From Clusia tigrina (lineage: Eukaryota; Arthropoda; Insecta; Diptera; Clusiidae), in NCBI GenBank assembly GCA_920105625.2, contig OV050033.1, forward strand, positions 5,808,001 to 5,872,000: a stretch of DNA of 64,000 nucleotides. Reading direction: 5' to 3'. A program made the position numbers and the translations under genes. The notes under the pieces were generated by a model. That model saw only the letters and a list, made by a program, of their open reading frames with translations, was not told the origin of the DNA and did not search any database. Positions 22,441 to 34,710 of the stretch are shown piece after piece; within the stretch, counting starts at the first letter, position 1; every line of letters starts with the position of its first letter.

Positions 22441-22446
22441 TTTATT
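22441..22446 (-). terminator. Polyadenylation signal of asteroid
   Basis: AATAAA on the minus strand, 27 bp after the asteroid stop codon (TAG at 22474-22476), in the context TTATTAAATAAAGATG. Confidence 0.65.
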
Positions 22447-22473
22447 TAATAACATGTCTGCTTTTCTACTAAA

Positions 22474-25244
22474 CTAACGTTTGAACAGTTCCGAAAATTT
22501 ATTATTCAAGTCAAAAAACTCGATTTCGTCCGCATTATTTTCATCAGCATTGTTTGTTTTATCTGCATTCGGATCGGCCTCTCCATCTTCTGCATTTTTG
22601 GCGGCCAGTTTGCGTGCAGTCTGTCGTTGCTTCTTTTGTATCTTCTTATTAACGTGCTGAGATACCACCTGCAGCCGCTGCTGCTTCCAATGTGGCACGA
22701 AAGGTTCGCACCAGTCGAGCAGGAAACAATAAAAGTCGAACATCATCTGCGAATCGCGAAATATGAAATTCTGCACGTAGTATCGAACATCCAAACGGGA
22801 ATTCAGCAAATCGTACAAGTTGTAGAGCAGCACACCGCAGTACGATTGAGCCATACGTGGACTCGCGAACGGAAAGTTCAAAAGGGCATTTAGGGAGTGC
22901 AGCTGAAAAACAACGGACTGGAATTCTGCGAAAGCGTGCAGCACAGTGGTCGAATAAAGATCGTATTTCTTTTTGAAAATCTCTTGCATGTGAAAATGCT
23001 TCAATATGTTGTCCTGGACGAGGTAACAGTCGGATTTCGGTATAAATGGCATGCGATCGGGGATGGGCAGTACAATTAACTCCTCCTTAATATTCCGCTG
23101 GATGCCCTCCAATGCTTCCTTGTCGCGTACGAGTCGCTCCTTCTTGACCAGTCTCCCAAAGCGCTTATGGAAAGCCTTCAAATCGCGTTCGGCTGGTATT
23201 TTGGAGTCGATGGTGCGCAGCACTACCAAACAAATGATCAGTGAATGGAGATGCAGCAGATCACAGTGCTGCGATTTCTGTAGCCAATAAACAATTGATA
23301 TAAAGTACAATTGTAAGTCTTGAGGCAGTACTTGGACCTTCTCAAAAAATTTGTCGACGTCGAAATTATGCATATCGCGCTCGAAAACCCTTCGGAAGAG
23401 CAAGGGATTTGGTTCTTTTGGGTTAAACGGGTGTTTGGGAGGATCTTCGAGCCCATACCGATAATAACGAATATTGGTGACTCTGGTGGCGCGGGTTAGG
23501 TACGTGAACTCGTTGGGGATCTGGGAGCCATCTTCTGCGAACTGTATTTCGGGTTCCTCACCCTCGACACTGTTGAGCAATGTGAAAATATATTGCAGTA
23601 TTGGCAGCGCTATCTCGTGGCAATCATTGTTTGGGAAATGTTCGATTTGTGGACTATTTATGTATTTTTTCAAGTGCACTAAATCTACGAGGAAACGTGG
23701 CATCCTGGCGGGATAAAGTTTCTCCAAAAACCAAGCAGGAAACCACTTTGTCTTGTCCTCCACATCTTGTTCATCATCATCAACATCATCATCATCATCA
23801 TCAACAACTCCCTCTTGTTCTTCGCACTCCTCACTCTCCAAATGTTCCAGTTCATTGCTTTCTTCAATGTGCAAATCTTCCAAGCCTTCGTTTTCTTCAA
23901 GTAATAAATTTGATTCCGAGTGTTCTTCGCCACTCGACTCTTCACCTAATGAGTCTTCTTCTTCGTTTCCAGATTCTTCCTCCTCCACTAGTTCGGTTTC
24001 CTCGCTATCTTCGTCGTGTATGGTCCCCTGGAAGGTATTGTCATAGTTCGCCACAAAGTAATCGTACGAATGGCAAATTTCATTGGAATAACCACTGGTG
24101 GCTGCATGGACCTGAGCCGTAAGCGACTCGCGTTGATTCTGAAACGTCCACAATGGATTTTAAATATTTTTAAGTAACACTTCTAAAGCCATTCTCACCT
24201 TTCGCAGGCGTTCCAATATTTTCTGTAATGCCGTTTCCGAAGTTTCGTGCTTTAACCATTGCAGTATTAAACGAATTCTTCGCTGCTGCTGCTTCAATTT
24301 GCGAGTACGACCGCCCTTGCCCAATCCTCCTACGAAGAAATTCTTAAACGAAGAACTGGCGATGTAATCGTTGCCCAGCAGTGCGGCAAACAGTGGGAGC
24401 TTCTCCTTGCTCAATGAACCACGCGCTATTAAATTTTCAATGCGGTACATGCAGCAATCCAAGTACTTGTATGTCTTTCCACCCTTCGGAGCACTCTTCT
24501 CCACATTGTCCGTTTGTATTTCGCCCAAAATGCGGTTTGCCTTGGTGCGTTTCTCTACGTGTTTGGCCTCATTTTTGCGCAGCCTCCGTATAGGCTGATC
24601 CATATTTTCACCCGCCTCTTGACTGCTCACTCGTTTCGTGTGTGCTTTTACCGTTAACGTGACCAGCGGAATATAGAGTACATTGTGAATATAGAAATCG
24701 GAATCATAGCTGAGCACGGGGCAACGCAGTTTCCTGCTCAACGTAGCTAACTCATCGTCCGCCTCAAAAACACACCGCATCACTGGTATACCAGAATCTC
24801 GTACGGCATCCACGAACACTTCCTTGGTTGAAAATGAAAACAGGCCATTAACCAACCAATGTGCAAATAGATAAAAACTCTACATACCTTCATTAGGAGC
24901 GGAAAGACTGGTATAGATCCACATGGATTGATGCGCTTGATAACAGCAATTTTTCCCCGCAGTCGCTTGCCAACTGTACGGAGCTTTCGTCGTTCATAAC
25001 CACCGTCCATCAACACGTAGGCGCTCACATTGCACTCGGCCAACACATGAAAGAACTCCACCACTGCACGGTAGAAATCATCATAGTCTCCGCCGAAAGC
25101 TGAGTACGTCCCAGTGACATCTTTGTACAAGTTGCAAGCCAGATTGTCGCCATCAATAACCAAATTGCAATCATGCAGCTCGTAAGGTGTCAAATACAGC
25201 TCCGCATGGCGGGCAATGAAACTGGTCAGGCCGCGCACCCCCAT
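22474..25244 (-). CDS. ast: Asteroid, XPG/FEN-fold protein
   Basis: Three exons on the minus strand: 24888-25244, 24199-24822 and 22474-24138, with GT-AG introns of 65 and 60 bp. Spliced frame 882 codons (881 residues); Drosophila Asteroid is a little over 800. The start is MGVRGLTSFIARHAELYLTP at 25244, context GAAAGAAATGGGG; an upstream in-frame ATG at 25283 is not used because MGVRGL is the conserved XPG-family start. XPG-N block: residues 1-119 with VIDGDN (Asp31, Asp33) and LMDGG (Asp80). XPG-I block: VMRCVFEADDELA (Glu139, Asp141, Asp142), SYDSDFY (Asp159, Asp161), and LLGNDYI (Asp271). An acidic Glu/Asp/Ser region follows at residues about 369-456, with a poly-Asp run, then a helical C-terminal domain to about 800 and a Lys/Gln/Asn-rich tail. 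In Drosophila asteroid was found as a genetic partner of Star and Egfr in eye development; nuclease activity is not established. Confidence 0.95.
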
Positions 25245-27362
25245 TTCTTTCGAATCAGTTGTTAGGTAAACAACAAAATCCACAGTTCTCCCTCGCTATA
25301 TGCACATGTGCGCACGGGAGCCTATCAATTATTTATTGAGATTGACTTTTATTGCTGTAGAGCTGGGGACAGGTCTCTCCGCTGTGGCTGTATGCGAGTG
25401 TGTGCGTGTGTTCCCTGATTGGCTGATCAGCTGTTCGCAGTCTCTTCTATTTAAAAATAGTAAATCCAAAAACATTTTTATTAATCTAGGTTTAAAACAA
25501 CTTCTAAGTATTTTTTGATCGAACGGAGAAATTAGCAATTCTCGGCCGTATAAAATGAATGCAAATTTATATAAATATTCAGAAAATAGTATGTAAAAAG
25601 TGATGAAAAATATTTCTGATTGGAAACTGCTTGGCTCCTCACCTCAAGTTGCTGGGTTGCTTTGGGCAATTTTTTTTAAGTTTATAGTTAACTACAAGAA
25701 TTAAGTGGAATTTTCGTCAATAAAAAAAGTAAATAGCATTCATATTTTGCAGTAAAAAAATTATATAATTTATATAATGTGTAGTCCATAAATTTTTAAA
25801 TTAATACGAATATAGTATAATAGTTTGAATTGGTTAGTATGTAATGTACATCAACTCTGCATTTTTATTAAAAATGAAGTCTACAGAAAATTTTATAAGT
25901 CAAATGAGTACGAATGATATCTGACAGCTGTTATCTCTTTCGTACACACGCAATGTCTTATAAGTCTCCAGTAGTATTTGATATATAATTTGAAGCATCG
26001 TTTTTCTTGGTCAGGTCATTTCATTCGCATAATTGGTATTGTTGTGTTGTGAACGCGTCGCGTTTATATCTCCATCGACATGATTCTAAGCAAATTCGTT
26101 TAAGGAAAATTAGTTGATTTGTGAAAAAATTCCCAATATTCCAAAGAAAAACAAAATTGCGTGCAAAAAAAAATTGTTAAAAAAAAATAAATAAAATTTA
26201 AAAAAATATTGAGAACAACTTTTCAATTGGATTGGCGAAAGAGGCCTATGGTAAATGATAGTGGGGAAATGCGTGCGACGAATGTGTTCATACAAAAATA
26301 ATAAAGCAACGCAGGTCGGTCACTTGAATTGAGCATTTGTATAACTAAAAGTATTGTACAATCATTGCAAGTGTTTCAACTGGAATTCATCTGCAGATAA
26401 AGGCGAATTTTACAGTTTTTAACAAATTCTCTTCGCTAGAACAATATATTCGGTTATAAATTGCTTCGCCGTCGCAATCGTTTAAATTTTTCTTATTCTT
26501 TTTTTACGGCAATTGCTTAATTTTTTTTGGTGTTTTCTTTTTTGAAGCGTTCATTCATCACGGACGAAGTGTATAAAAAAAGAACTAAAAATATTTGGTT
26601 TATTGTTTTTTTGTGTGTTTTTTTCTGTTTTATTGGGTGCAGTGCCACTGGAGCAACTGAGACAGCAAAAACATCAAAAAGGTCGAAAATTGTTGTTGGT
26701 AAAAAGTCGCAAGTGTTTTAACGAGTGCGGTATATACAGTTTGATAAAAGGTAATAATTATCCAGAGTGTGGAAAAAGTTTAAAATTTATAACGAAAGAA
26801 ATGGGTCTATGAGAAAAGTGGAAATTTTTTGAAAAAGGAGGGGAAAATTCTTTCAAAATTGTTTTTTTCGCATTGCATTGCTGTTGTTTTTGTAGCTGTC
26901 ACATTTGTTAACTTTTTGTTTCTGTCATTTATGTGAGTGGAGAGTTTTCTGATACGCTGCCAATGCGCTTGCCTTGGCGTGCGGTGGAGCCGTGAGTGGA
27001 ATTTGGTGCTCTCTCTCTCGTATGTTGATCCTCATGTGCTTTACTTTGTCCTTTAGTTCCTGTTGGGCAGGCCAGTCAGTTGCCTTAGTATCCTTCGCAG
27101 GTGTCGTGGCCTGTTGTAAAGTATACTTGTGAGTTTTTGGATTTTTTTTTTATTCATATCGGATCTAGTAGGCCTCCTAATTTGTGCTTGCTTGGGTGCG
27201 GAAACCCGCAGGTTAGTGATTAACTGAATATTTTAGATCCTTAATAAGATTATAAAGTGCGTGTGTCTGTGTAGAAATTTTGAATGAGTTCCAATTGAAA
27301 TGTTTTACAATAATTCATAAGTTTATTTTACTGATTCAATTTGTAAGCATTAACGTTTGTGT
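25245..27362. other. Asteroid 5' flank and adjacent spacer
   Basis: The first few hundred bases should hold the asteroid promoter on the minus strand. 25300-25540 is AC/GT-rich and reads GAGTGTGTGCGTGTG. 26030-27180 has several T-runs and donor-like GTGAGT sites and could be the 5' UTR of a plus-strand gene. Star lies beside asteroid in Drosophila, but no Star coding sequence is seen here. No ORF over 80 codons has a recognisable domain. Confidence 0.45.
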
Positions 27363-27560
27363 TATGTCCGTTAACAGGAGGAGAAACACTTTCTGGACTC
27401 TTTGGGGATATTCCAAATCAGAATATAACCTCCAACAACTGCTTTATAAAAGCTCCAACTGGCTGGACCTTTGAAAGGGATTAGGGCTTTGGTCTCATGC
27501 GGAATCACCTAGGGCCATTTATGGCCTAAGGAGCCCTTCTAGGGAACGCTATATCTACCT
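27363..27560 (+). mobile_element. 3' end of an RNase H-bearing non-LTR element, copy 1
   Basis: Translation gives NRRRNTFWTLWGYSKSEYNL then KSSNWLDL and a stop, followed by GGACCTTTGAAAGGGATTAG and GGTCTCATGCGGAATCAC. The same order recurs in copy 2 at 34560-34700 (SKWVDL, stop, GGACCTTTGAAAGGGATGGG, GTCTCATGCGGTATCAC). It ends near TATATCTACCTAACC, a decayed form of the TACCTACC tail of copy 2. Only the last ~200 bp survive, as in 5'-truncated LINE insertions. Confidence 0.75.
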
Positions 27561-30500
27561 AACCGTTAGTGGCCTTTTAATATTCGTGTATAGGGTGTTT
27601 TGAATTCCCTGTAAATTATAGCCTAGTTACAAGATAGTAGGTCCATCCAAAAATTGGTTTTAAATTTAGTTTATAATTATTTATAATGATCAAAATTCTG
27701 AATATTTCTTCCAATAATTTTTACCATACTAGAGGATATAGGGTACAAAATCGTACTTTATGTAGCACACCGACATTTACCACGAATCTCATTACCTTAA
27801 TCCAGTGCATAGTCGGGGTTGGTTTTGATTGGATTATTCCAATAGAAGTTCAAGATAGACATAGAACATGAAACCCCAAAAAGTCCACAAATTTATAAAG
27901 CGCCTTAAAATGGGCGGGTAAACAATGGCTACGTACAAATTATCAATCTGTTCGAGGTGCATTACAGCCATTAATAATATTAATAGGACATATTTTTGAT
28001 ATTTTCCACATTAATTAAATTTAATTTAGGTACGACTATACCGTTGGAATACTAAAATAATAGAATCCCTTTTCTGCACCGAACTGCTGCGACTCAATTG
28101 CGAAAAATCGATGAGAATCAGTATTGAACGGACGCACGCATTCCAATAGCAGCTCTGCATTCCAATAGCATCACTGCACTGTGTGATAGCTGTGTGGAAG
28201 CACGTTCAGGACGAACCCTACCGCCACTCTGTTCGTATTTCTAAAGTCGTTTCTCTTTGAAACAATTGGAAACGCTTCGCTCTATTAATGAATGATACTT
28301 ACGCCCAGGCAAACCTTTCAAAGGACGTACCTGCTACCAGGCAAAAAACAAACAAGAAAATCATCCATGTACGCATTCCATCTTCAGTTCATAAAGTAGA
28401 GAAACAGTAAATTCCCACGCCTTCGGACAGGTAGAAAAATCCCTTCGATTGAAGCACTTGGTTTACACTTTTGCAACATTCCGCATACTCGTACACCAAC
28501 GAGAGCAGCATCAACGAAACATGGAGAACAATCAACAAAAAATGCTATTGAATGGCACAGTGGGTGGTGCGAGTTAGTTTGAAAAATATACGAGGCAAGT
28601 TTGGGAAAATTTTCGAAAATTGATCTCCCGCCTTGCTGGCAATAAACACACAAACAAGAAATTCATAATTTTCCATTGAAAAATGAGCGAAGATAAACAG
28701 TTTCACGGAGCTGGAACATGAATGTCTGACCAAAATGCCACAAAATCGGCAATGCAAATAAATCCAGCTAACGCTAGGAATTGGAGCAAATTATGCTCAG
28801 TGGTGGTCATAACTGCGAAGCAATAAACGAGTCAAATCATGCCAATTTAGCGGGGAATCACAATTTGCGTAATAGCACAGCTTACCGCTCATTAATGTCG
28901 GTAAACGCATGTAACACAATTTCACTAATGAGTCCTTCGCTATGCCTCACGGTTGACTAGGATCCACAACAAACCCGCTCGCTCACAGTTGGACTGTCTT
29001 CACGTCTTTTATGCTGCTGGCAGCCATTTGCAAATCTGTTTATATTTGGCCACAATTTAAGTTGATTGTTGTTTCCTCCGTAAGCTCGACTGGCGGCTTT
29101 TCGAATGAAGTGTGCGTTGTGTTGGGTTTTCTGTCCTCCTTGGCCTTTGGGCGCTTAGCAAATGGAATTTCCTGCGGAGCTGCACTGCGAACGTTTGCCA
29201 AAACGGTCTGTGCAAATCACTGCGCCACATGAAATGGGCACAAAAGGTCATGGGAAAGCAGTGCTCCTATGCGCAATTGATTGTATGCCATTTATTCGTA
29301 TTCGCCCAGAATTGCGGCATGGTGAGTGAACTGTTTTGTCACACCACTTCGACCCACCCTGTTATGTGCAGCTCTATGCTATTCTTCCAACTGGCAACCT
29401 GTGCTGCCTCCAAAGTACTTCCTCCCCCATTTCGCATTTGTGATGCAATCAAATCCACTCTGTGCATGATTCAGCACTTGATTTTGGTTCACACATTTCG
29501 GTATACTCCTGATTGCCCTTTCAATTTCCAGTTTTTAGCAATTTCATTTTAATAAATAACCCAATTTTAGAAGTGCATCCGGCAGAAAGTTCCACGAAGT
29601 GGACAATTTCTAGGCGAAGGTGAAGTTGATACTTTTTAATTGTGTTACTTGGACACTTTAGAAGTGACTTGTCCTCTTTTCCCTTTAATCGAGTGGACAC
29701 GATTTCACACAAACTTCCCTCCCCACATTTTCTTGCTTCCAACTTGACACGATTTTAGAGTTATTTGATTTGTGGCTGGATTGATATGTATTTGCGTCTC
29801 TCATTTCTTCTATGCTGGGTCGCTTTAGAAGATTTCTTTGTTCTTTTACTTGGGAAGGTTCGGCAGCCGCAGCACCAAGAAAACATTGATGCCACTGAGA
29901 CCACCAGTTGGGTCCGTTGTGAGCTGTTCTATTACTTAATTCATTATATTTTGACTTTGTACTCTCTTCGCTCAATTTTGGAGGCAATTTCATTATACTT
30001 TGATTAGATTCAGAACAACTACATCAGATTTCTCTTCTGTTAGTACATTGCCATCCTTTGTGGTCACAAATCTCACGCCCAACTATTCTCCGAGAGTGCT
30101 GCATTGTTTTGCCCTGCCAAAGCTCCCTTCAAACTCAACTTTAACGTAGCTTTTTCCAGTCTAAAGGAATTGCCTGACTGTGTTTTCATCTGGAAGACGA
30201 CCTGCTTCTTGCCCCAGTCTCTGTTGCTTGGTTTCTAAAAAACTAAACCTTCTTTTAGGATTGGTCTCAACATTGTTTACGTAATTTTAGCAGATTTTGC
30301 ATGTTTTTCTTTTATAGTCCTATACACAAATGAAACAATCACAGTCCTGCAAGTGCAATCCTTTGGAAATATTTCATTTGCGGTTTTCCTGCTCCGTGCA
30401 CATGTTTATATTTAGTTACCTCGTCCTTTTTAAGGCAACCGTCACATGGAATGGGGGTGGATTTTAGTTGGTTCTTTTAAGGCATATCTCCATTTGCTGC

Positions 30501-31510
30501 CAAATTGCACATTTCTAGGCAGGGGATCGCCCCCCTCTAACCTCATAGATTTTTGATTCCGTTCCAAGTTTTGTTTGTGGTGCTTGTGTTGTGGTCACTT
30601 CATTGGTGGTTTAGAAGAGCCAGAAAACGTCATAAAATACTGAAAGGGGAAACAACCAAAACGGAACACCGACAAGTTCTGTAATTATGGGCAAACACTT
30701 TGAAGTATATTTGGCATGGTGTCCACGACTAGTGCCCCTCCCTTTTTGTGGACTACTTTTAAGACCTGCCTGAGGATACACCAACCTTGTAGCAGGCTCC
30801 GGTGGCCCGGAGAGTATGTTCCTAGCCCTGTGGGAACTCGTTTCGCGAGTATATTACATTGTCAGAGTGCCTTATGAAGTAGAATAGATTGATGGACTTG
30901 AAGTACAATAGATTGGATAGATGGTCTGTGTTCCCAGTAGTGACTCAATCCAAAGTTGGGAATCTCGCGTAATTCAAATTTCATTTGATTTGTAAATGTA
31001 ACACTTTTCCACGCTTCGTTCTCGCTTCTCCCTTCATTCTTTGGGTAGTTCCGTTTCTAAAAATCGTTATCCTTTTGTTCACACAAGCAACGAATATACT
31101 TCTGCAAGTCCTTAGTTTGTCTGTGGCAGCTCCTCAACAGTTGCCACTAACCAAAAATATGCATTTCGAAATTCTCATTCATTTGTGACGGCAACAACTC
31201 ACGAACTCTGTTGGATTGGCGACAGCTGCAGCCCTTGAGTCCACACAAGAACTGCAGTAGTGAAGAGAGCTGGGAAAGAAAGAATAAAAAAAAACAAAAC
31301 AAAAGAAAACTAAGAAGAGAAGAGAACGACACGATACGAAAAGTTTAAAACACAAAAACACCAAAGAAGAAAGATCCACTGAAAAAAGGAGGCCAGAAAC
31401 TGAAGTGTAAAAAGCAAGTTAAACATGGCGCTGCCACTGACATGTCACTGGGTCCCAGACAGGAGACCACGCTGCAAGACTCTCACGCACACGCAGCAGA
31501 CATTGTCATC
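27561..31510. other. Spacer or intron, no gene recognised
   Basis: About 4 kb of unique, moderately AT-rich sequence. ORFs up to 146 codons (29112-29552) show no domain or splice-bounded exon. Composition is more balanced than in the first 14 kb, as often in long introns or cis-regulatory DNA. A direct repeat GCATTCCAATAGCA occurs twice at 28137-28170. I saw no RNA gene. Confidence 0.5.
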
Positions 31511-31513
31511 ACA

Positions 31514-31626
31514 CTGTCCGTCCGTCCCTCAGTTTGTCTGTCCGTCCGTCCCTCAGTCTGTCCGTCCGTCCCTCAGTCTGTCCGTCCGTCCGTCCCTCAG
31601 TCTGTCCGTCCGTCCGTCCGTCCGCA
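31514..31626. repeat. GTCC-based minisatellite
   Basis: Tandem units of (GTCC)2-4 followed by CTCAGTCT, about six copies of 16-24 bp. Non-coding; reading frames across it are open only because of the repeat. Confidence 0.9.
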
Positions 31627-31935
31627 ACTTTCCGTGGCCTTCTCTTTAAGTTTTTATGCCATTAGAAATTAAGCCTAGCGGCAGGCACCACCGTCGTTGT
31701 CATCGTCGCCGCCGCCGCCGCCGAAAACGTCCAAAAGAAAAGGTACGCAGACGCACAAAAGAAAGCACCACAATGGCAGCAACACGCAAATGAAAACATT
31801 TTTTCCCACTTCACATGTCCAAGGCAGTTAGCAGAGACGAGGTGAGTCGAGTCGCCTCGCCTCGCCTCGTATATTCTCCAACTGACAGATGACGTTTATT
31901 TTTTGTTCTTCTCTTTTCGTTGAACTCAAACGCAG

Positions 31936-32077
31936 TACGCCCCTACTCCTGCCCGTCGAGGGCATTCTGCGCGGCATTCTCCACTACCGCAGTCTGCGCA
32001 AATTGACACATGATACCCTCTGTGGCCGTATGGGCATGGGCAAGCGCACGCGTGCCCAGGTTGCTCATGGGAGCTAG
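31936..32077 (+). CDS. Possible terminal coding exon, unrecognised
   Basis: A splice acceptor-like context (T/C-rich tract, then CAAACGCAG) precedes an open frame reading TPLLLPVEGILRGILHYRSL, RKLTHDTLCGRMGMGKRTRA and QVAHGS before TAG at 32075. Third codon positions are strongly G or C (CTG, GTC, GAG, GGC, CGC), unlike the surrounding DNA, which supports coding. No family was recognised and no partner exon was found nearby, so this may be the last exon of a plus-strand gene with distant exons, or chance. The upstream phase would be one nucleotide (T) before ACG. Confidence 0.3.
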
Positions 32078-33220
32078 TGGATCGTTTTGCCCCACCATTT
32101 CTCTATGTCCAAATAGTGTTTCTTTCAAAGCGTTCGGTTTCAGGCCAGTGTCCTGTCGCTAGTTTTATGGTGACCATTAAAGAAGAAACAAAAGAAAGAC
32201 TTTGAACACAAAAAAGAAACATTCAGCACACAATTCACGAGCCGAATGCGGAAAAGGAAGCGGCTCTGTAAAGGTCGGGCCTGCTCTAGCCTAGCCTAAC
32301 CCGGTCTGCCTTGGCCGCTTGTCTGTTGTTTATGTTGGTGCAATTTTTCATCAGAGTTCGTAGTTCCATCGGAGTTTCAACGTTCCGTGTTTTTTTTTGG
32401 TTACAGTGGCAGACGCTCTTTGGAAAATACTCCATTCAAACAGACAGACGGACAGACAGACACACGCACACCAACACACCCTCACACCCTCACACACGCA
32501 CGCACATAAATATGTGCAGATGTCAACTTAAATAGCTTGAACGGCCGACTCACTGCCTGGCCCGGCCGCCGTCTGCTCTGTGCCTAAAAATTATGGCCAT
32601 TAATAAGTGGAGGAAATCACGTCATTTATCATAGCAGCCGCACACACACATGCTCACGCACACTCGCACACTCGGCCTGTGTGTGTGTGTGTGTGTGGAT
32701 GCCACACAAATCGCTCAATTAGTCGTATTTAGCACGCTCAGCCAGTGTCGTCTTAGATGATGCATCTCCATTTGTACGCTACGATTATGAATGAAGCGCT
32801 TAAGAGCGGGAGGGCCCTGTGCCTGGCGCTGCTGGCTGCTCTGTCTTCAATTGCTGTGCAATTATTTAATTGGCTCTGATTAAATGTGCAAATTTTTCTA
32901 GCCTTCCTAGTTAGTCGAGAGTTAAGTGTGAGAAACGGATGTGCTTACTTTATCGCTTCCATTCCAGATTTCAACAAACAAATCTTCTGCCCGTATAGTA
33001 TTCTTATTAATTATTACAATCATTTCCACGAAACGAATTACGCGCAATCGTCTCACTGGCACACACTTCTTCCTGTGTGTATTACAAGTATTACTCAGTT
33101 CTTAATCTCGACTCGTGCTCGAATTATATAAGCTCTGATTCTGGAGCACCTGAGTTAGTACAGAGTTATGGGAAAGCCAAAACTAATATCAGGCTAATAT
33201 TCTTATGCATTTCTACTGAG
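32078..33220. other. Spacer with CA/GT microsatellites
   Basis: Contains CAGACAGACGGACAGACAGA followed by CACA-rich sequence (32435-32510) and a GT run near 32675-32697. Stretches such as ATTATGGCCATTAATAAG (32590-32607) and CAATTATTTAATTGGCTCTG (32859-32878) have homeodomain-type AT cores and may be regulatory, which is speculation. No gene recognised. Confidence 0.45.
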
Positions 33221-33223
33221 CCC

Positions 33224-33545
33224 CATGATTGAATGAGCAGCTAGAAGAAGGTCCTTTCATATGAAAAGAAGATTACTGCATGCAAAAATTGGCCTCCACA
33301 TGGAATTGTACCACTGGATTGTACCTTTTCCTCAGTGACCTCACTGAATTAATTGGTAAAATTCTTGACATAAGAATTACTTGTGTTTCTATAGAGCTGC
33401 TATAAGGCCCTTGATTGAATGAGCAGCTAGAAGAAAGTCCTTTTATATGAAAATGACATTACTGCATGCAAAATATCGGCCTCAACATGCAACGTTGTGC
33501 CCTTTCCTCAATGATCACACTGAATTAACCGGTAAAATACTTACA
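33224..33545. repeat. Tandem duplication of about 180 bp
   Basis: Two copies, from about 33224 and 33405, share TTGAATGAGCAGCTAGAAGA, TTACTGCATGCAAAA and CACTGAATTAA(T/C)(T/C)GGTAAAAT at matching spacing. Divergence is around 15 percent by eye. Non-coding. Confidence 0.85.
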
Positions 33546-33799
33546 GAATGAAGTTTATCTAATAGGTAAGTTAGCAGTTAGTCACATTTTATACTGGGCA
33601 ACTACAGAGTCATTTTAAAGGCAATTTTCAGAACACACTTATTGAGGTTCCAGGGACAATTATGAGATCACACCTGACACCCCTAACAATGAAATTGTTA
33701 ACCTGTTAGTCTGTTATTTTCCTCAATATTCCTATATTATTAACTCGTCTCTTCCTCTACATGAATTGTACAAAGCGAATGGTGGAGAATGTGTTATAT

Positions 33800-33892
33800 A
33801 TTATTATTATTATTACCATCATTAATTAAGACTGCAGGGGGTTGGGGTATGATTACTAGCTAGTGAGGCCTTTGACTCGAAGAGAAAGAGAT
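33800..33892 (-). mobile_element. tRNA-derived SINE, partial second copy
   Basis: Matches the body and tail of the SINE at 7725-7927: ACCATCATTAATTA, then TGATTACTAGCTAGTGAGGC (TGATTACCAGCTACTGAGGC in copy 1), then TTTGACTCGAAGAGAAAGAG. The tail at the low-coordinate end is (ATT)n. The tRNA-like head is missing; a TATATA run begins where it should continue. Confidence 0.78.
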
Positions 33893-34029
33893 TATATATA
33901 TAATAATTATTGAAGAGAAGGAGACACACACGACTATTCGCATAATCTATGTACGAGTATATATCTAGTCTAATATCAGTGAGACTATTGTACCTAATCT
34001 AAGTATCTATCTATATTATATACTAGGAT

Positions 34030-34710
34030 CGATATAAAACGATAGGAGCCATTGATAGACATTGTATGGGGTTCTGCAGACGAGATAGCTAAGCAGACCC
34101 GTCTGCATCTGTGGTGGGTTTCCGGTCACAGAGATATTCCAGGGAACTGCAAGGCGGATGAACTTTCCCGTGAGGGTACTACCATACCGATTGAACCAGA
34201 TAGGTCGAACTTCGGTATTCCTATTGCCGGCGTAAGCCCTTAGTAAATACAATATCCTTAGGGCAGGCGCTGGTCTGAATTTTCAGGATGTAAAATTGCT
34301 AGACAAACCTGGCCAGAGATAAATGTCAAACGCTCTAAGGACCTACTGGCTCTAAATAGACAAAGCATAGGTAACGGGGCACTGGACTCTAGGCACCCAC
34401 GGGTGTAGGCTGGGCATCGCCTCTAACGACTTCTGCAGGAGTTGCATGGACGAGGAGGAGGAAGAGTCCATTGCTCACCTGTTATACACGAGTCCAGCGC
34501 TGTCCAGAAGGAGGCGAACTTTCCTAGGCGACCACTTTCTGCACTCCTTGGGAGGTATCTCAAAAAAAAAAATATTAGCTCCATCAACTGCTCCAAATGG
34601 GTGGACCTTTGAAAGGGATGGGACCTGTTGTCTCATGCGGTATCACAAAGGGTCAATGTTGGCCCAAGTGCTCCCTTTTCGGGTGGCCGCCTTACCTACC
34701 TACCTACCAT
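34030..34710 (+). mobile_element. RNase H-bearing non-LTR retrotransposon, 3' part, copy 2
   Basis: Frame 34052-34243 gives LHLWWVSGHRDIPGNCKADE then LSREGT, the C-terminal block of a LINE RNase H domain (His in SGH, Asp in KADEL). After several lesions 34390-34560 gives LGIASNDFCRSC, EEEEESIAHLLYTSPALSRR and HSLGGIS, the cysteine-rich tail typical of I/Loa/R1-type ORF2 proteins. It ends in INCSKWVDL-stop and a 3' UTR with a TACCTACCTACC tail at 34694-34708. The 3' UTR matches the copy at 27363-27560. Multiple stops; inactive. Confidence 0.85.

Noticed and set aside
23601..24122. 173-codon plus-strand ORF with poly-His
   Set aside because: Antisense shadow of the acidic poly-Asp region of asteroid.
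26520..26820. Signal-peptide-like ORF start near T-rich sequence
   Set aside because: The hydrophobic run comes from poly-T; the frame stops soon and lacks splice support.
29112..29552. 146-codon ORF
   Set aside because: No domain, ordinary codon use and overlapping ORFs on both strands; not supported as a gene.
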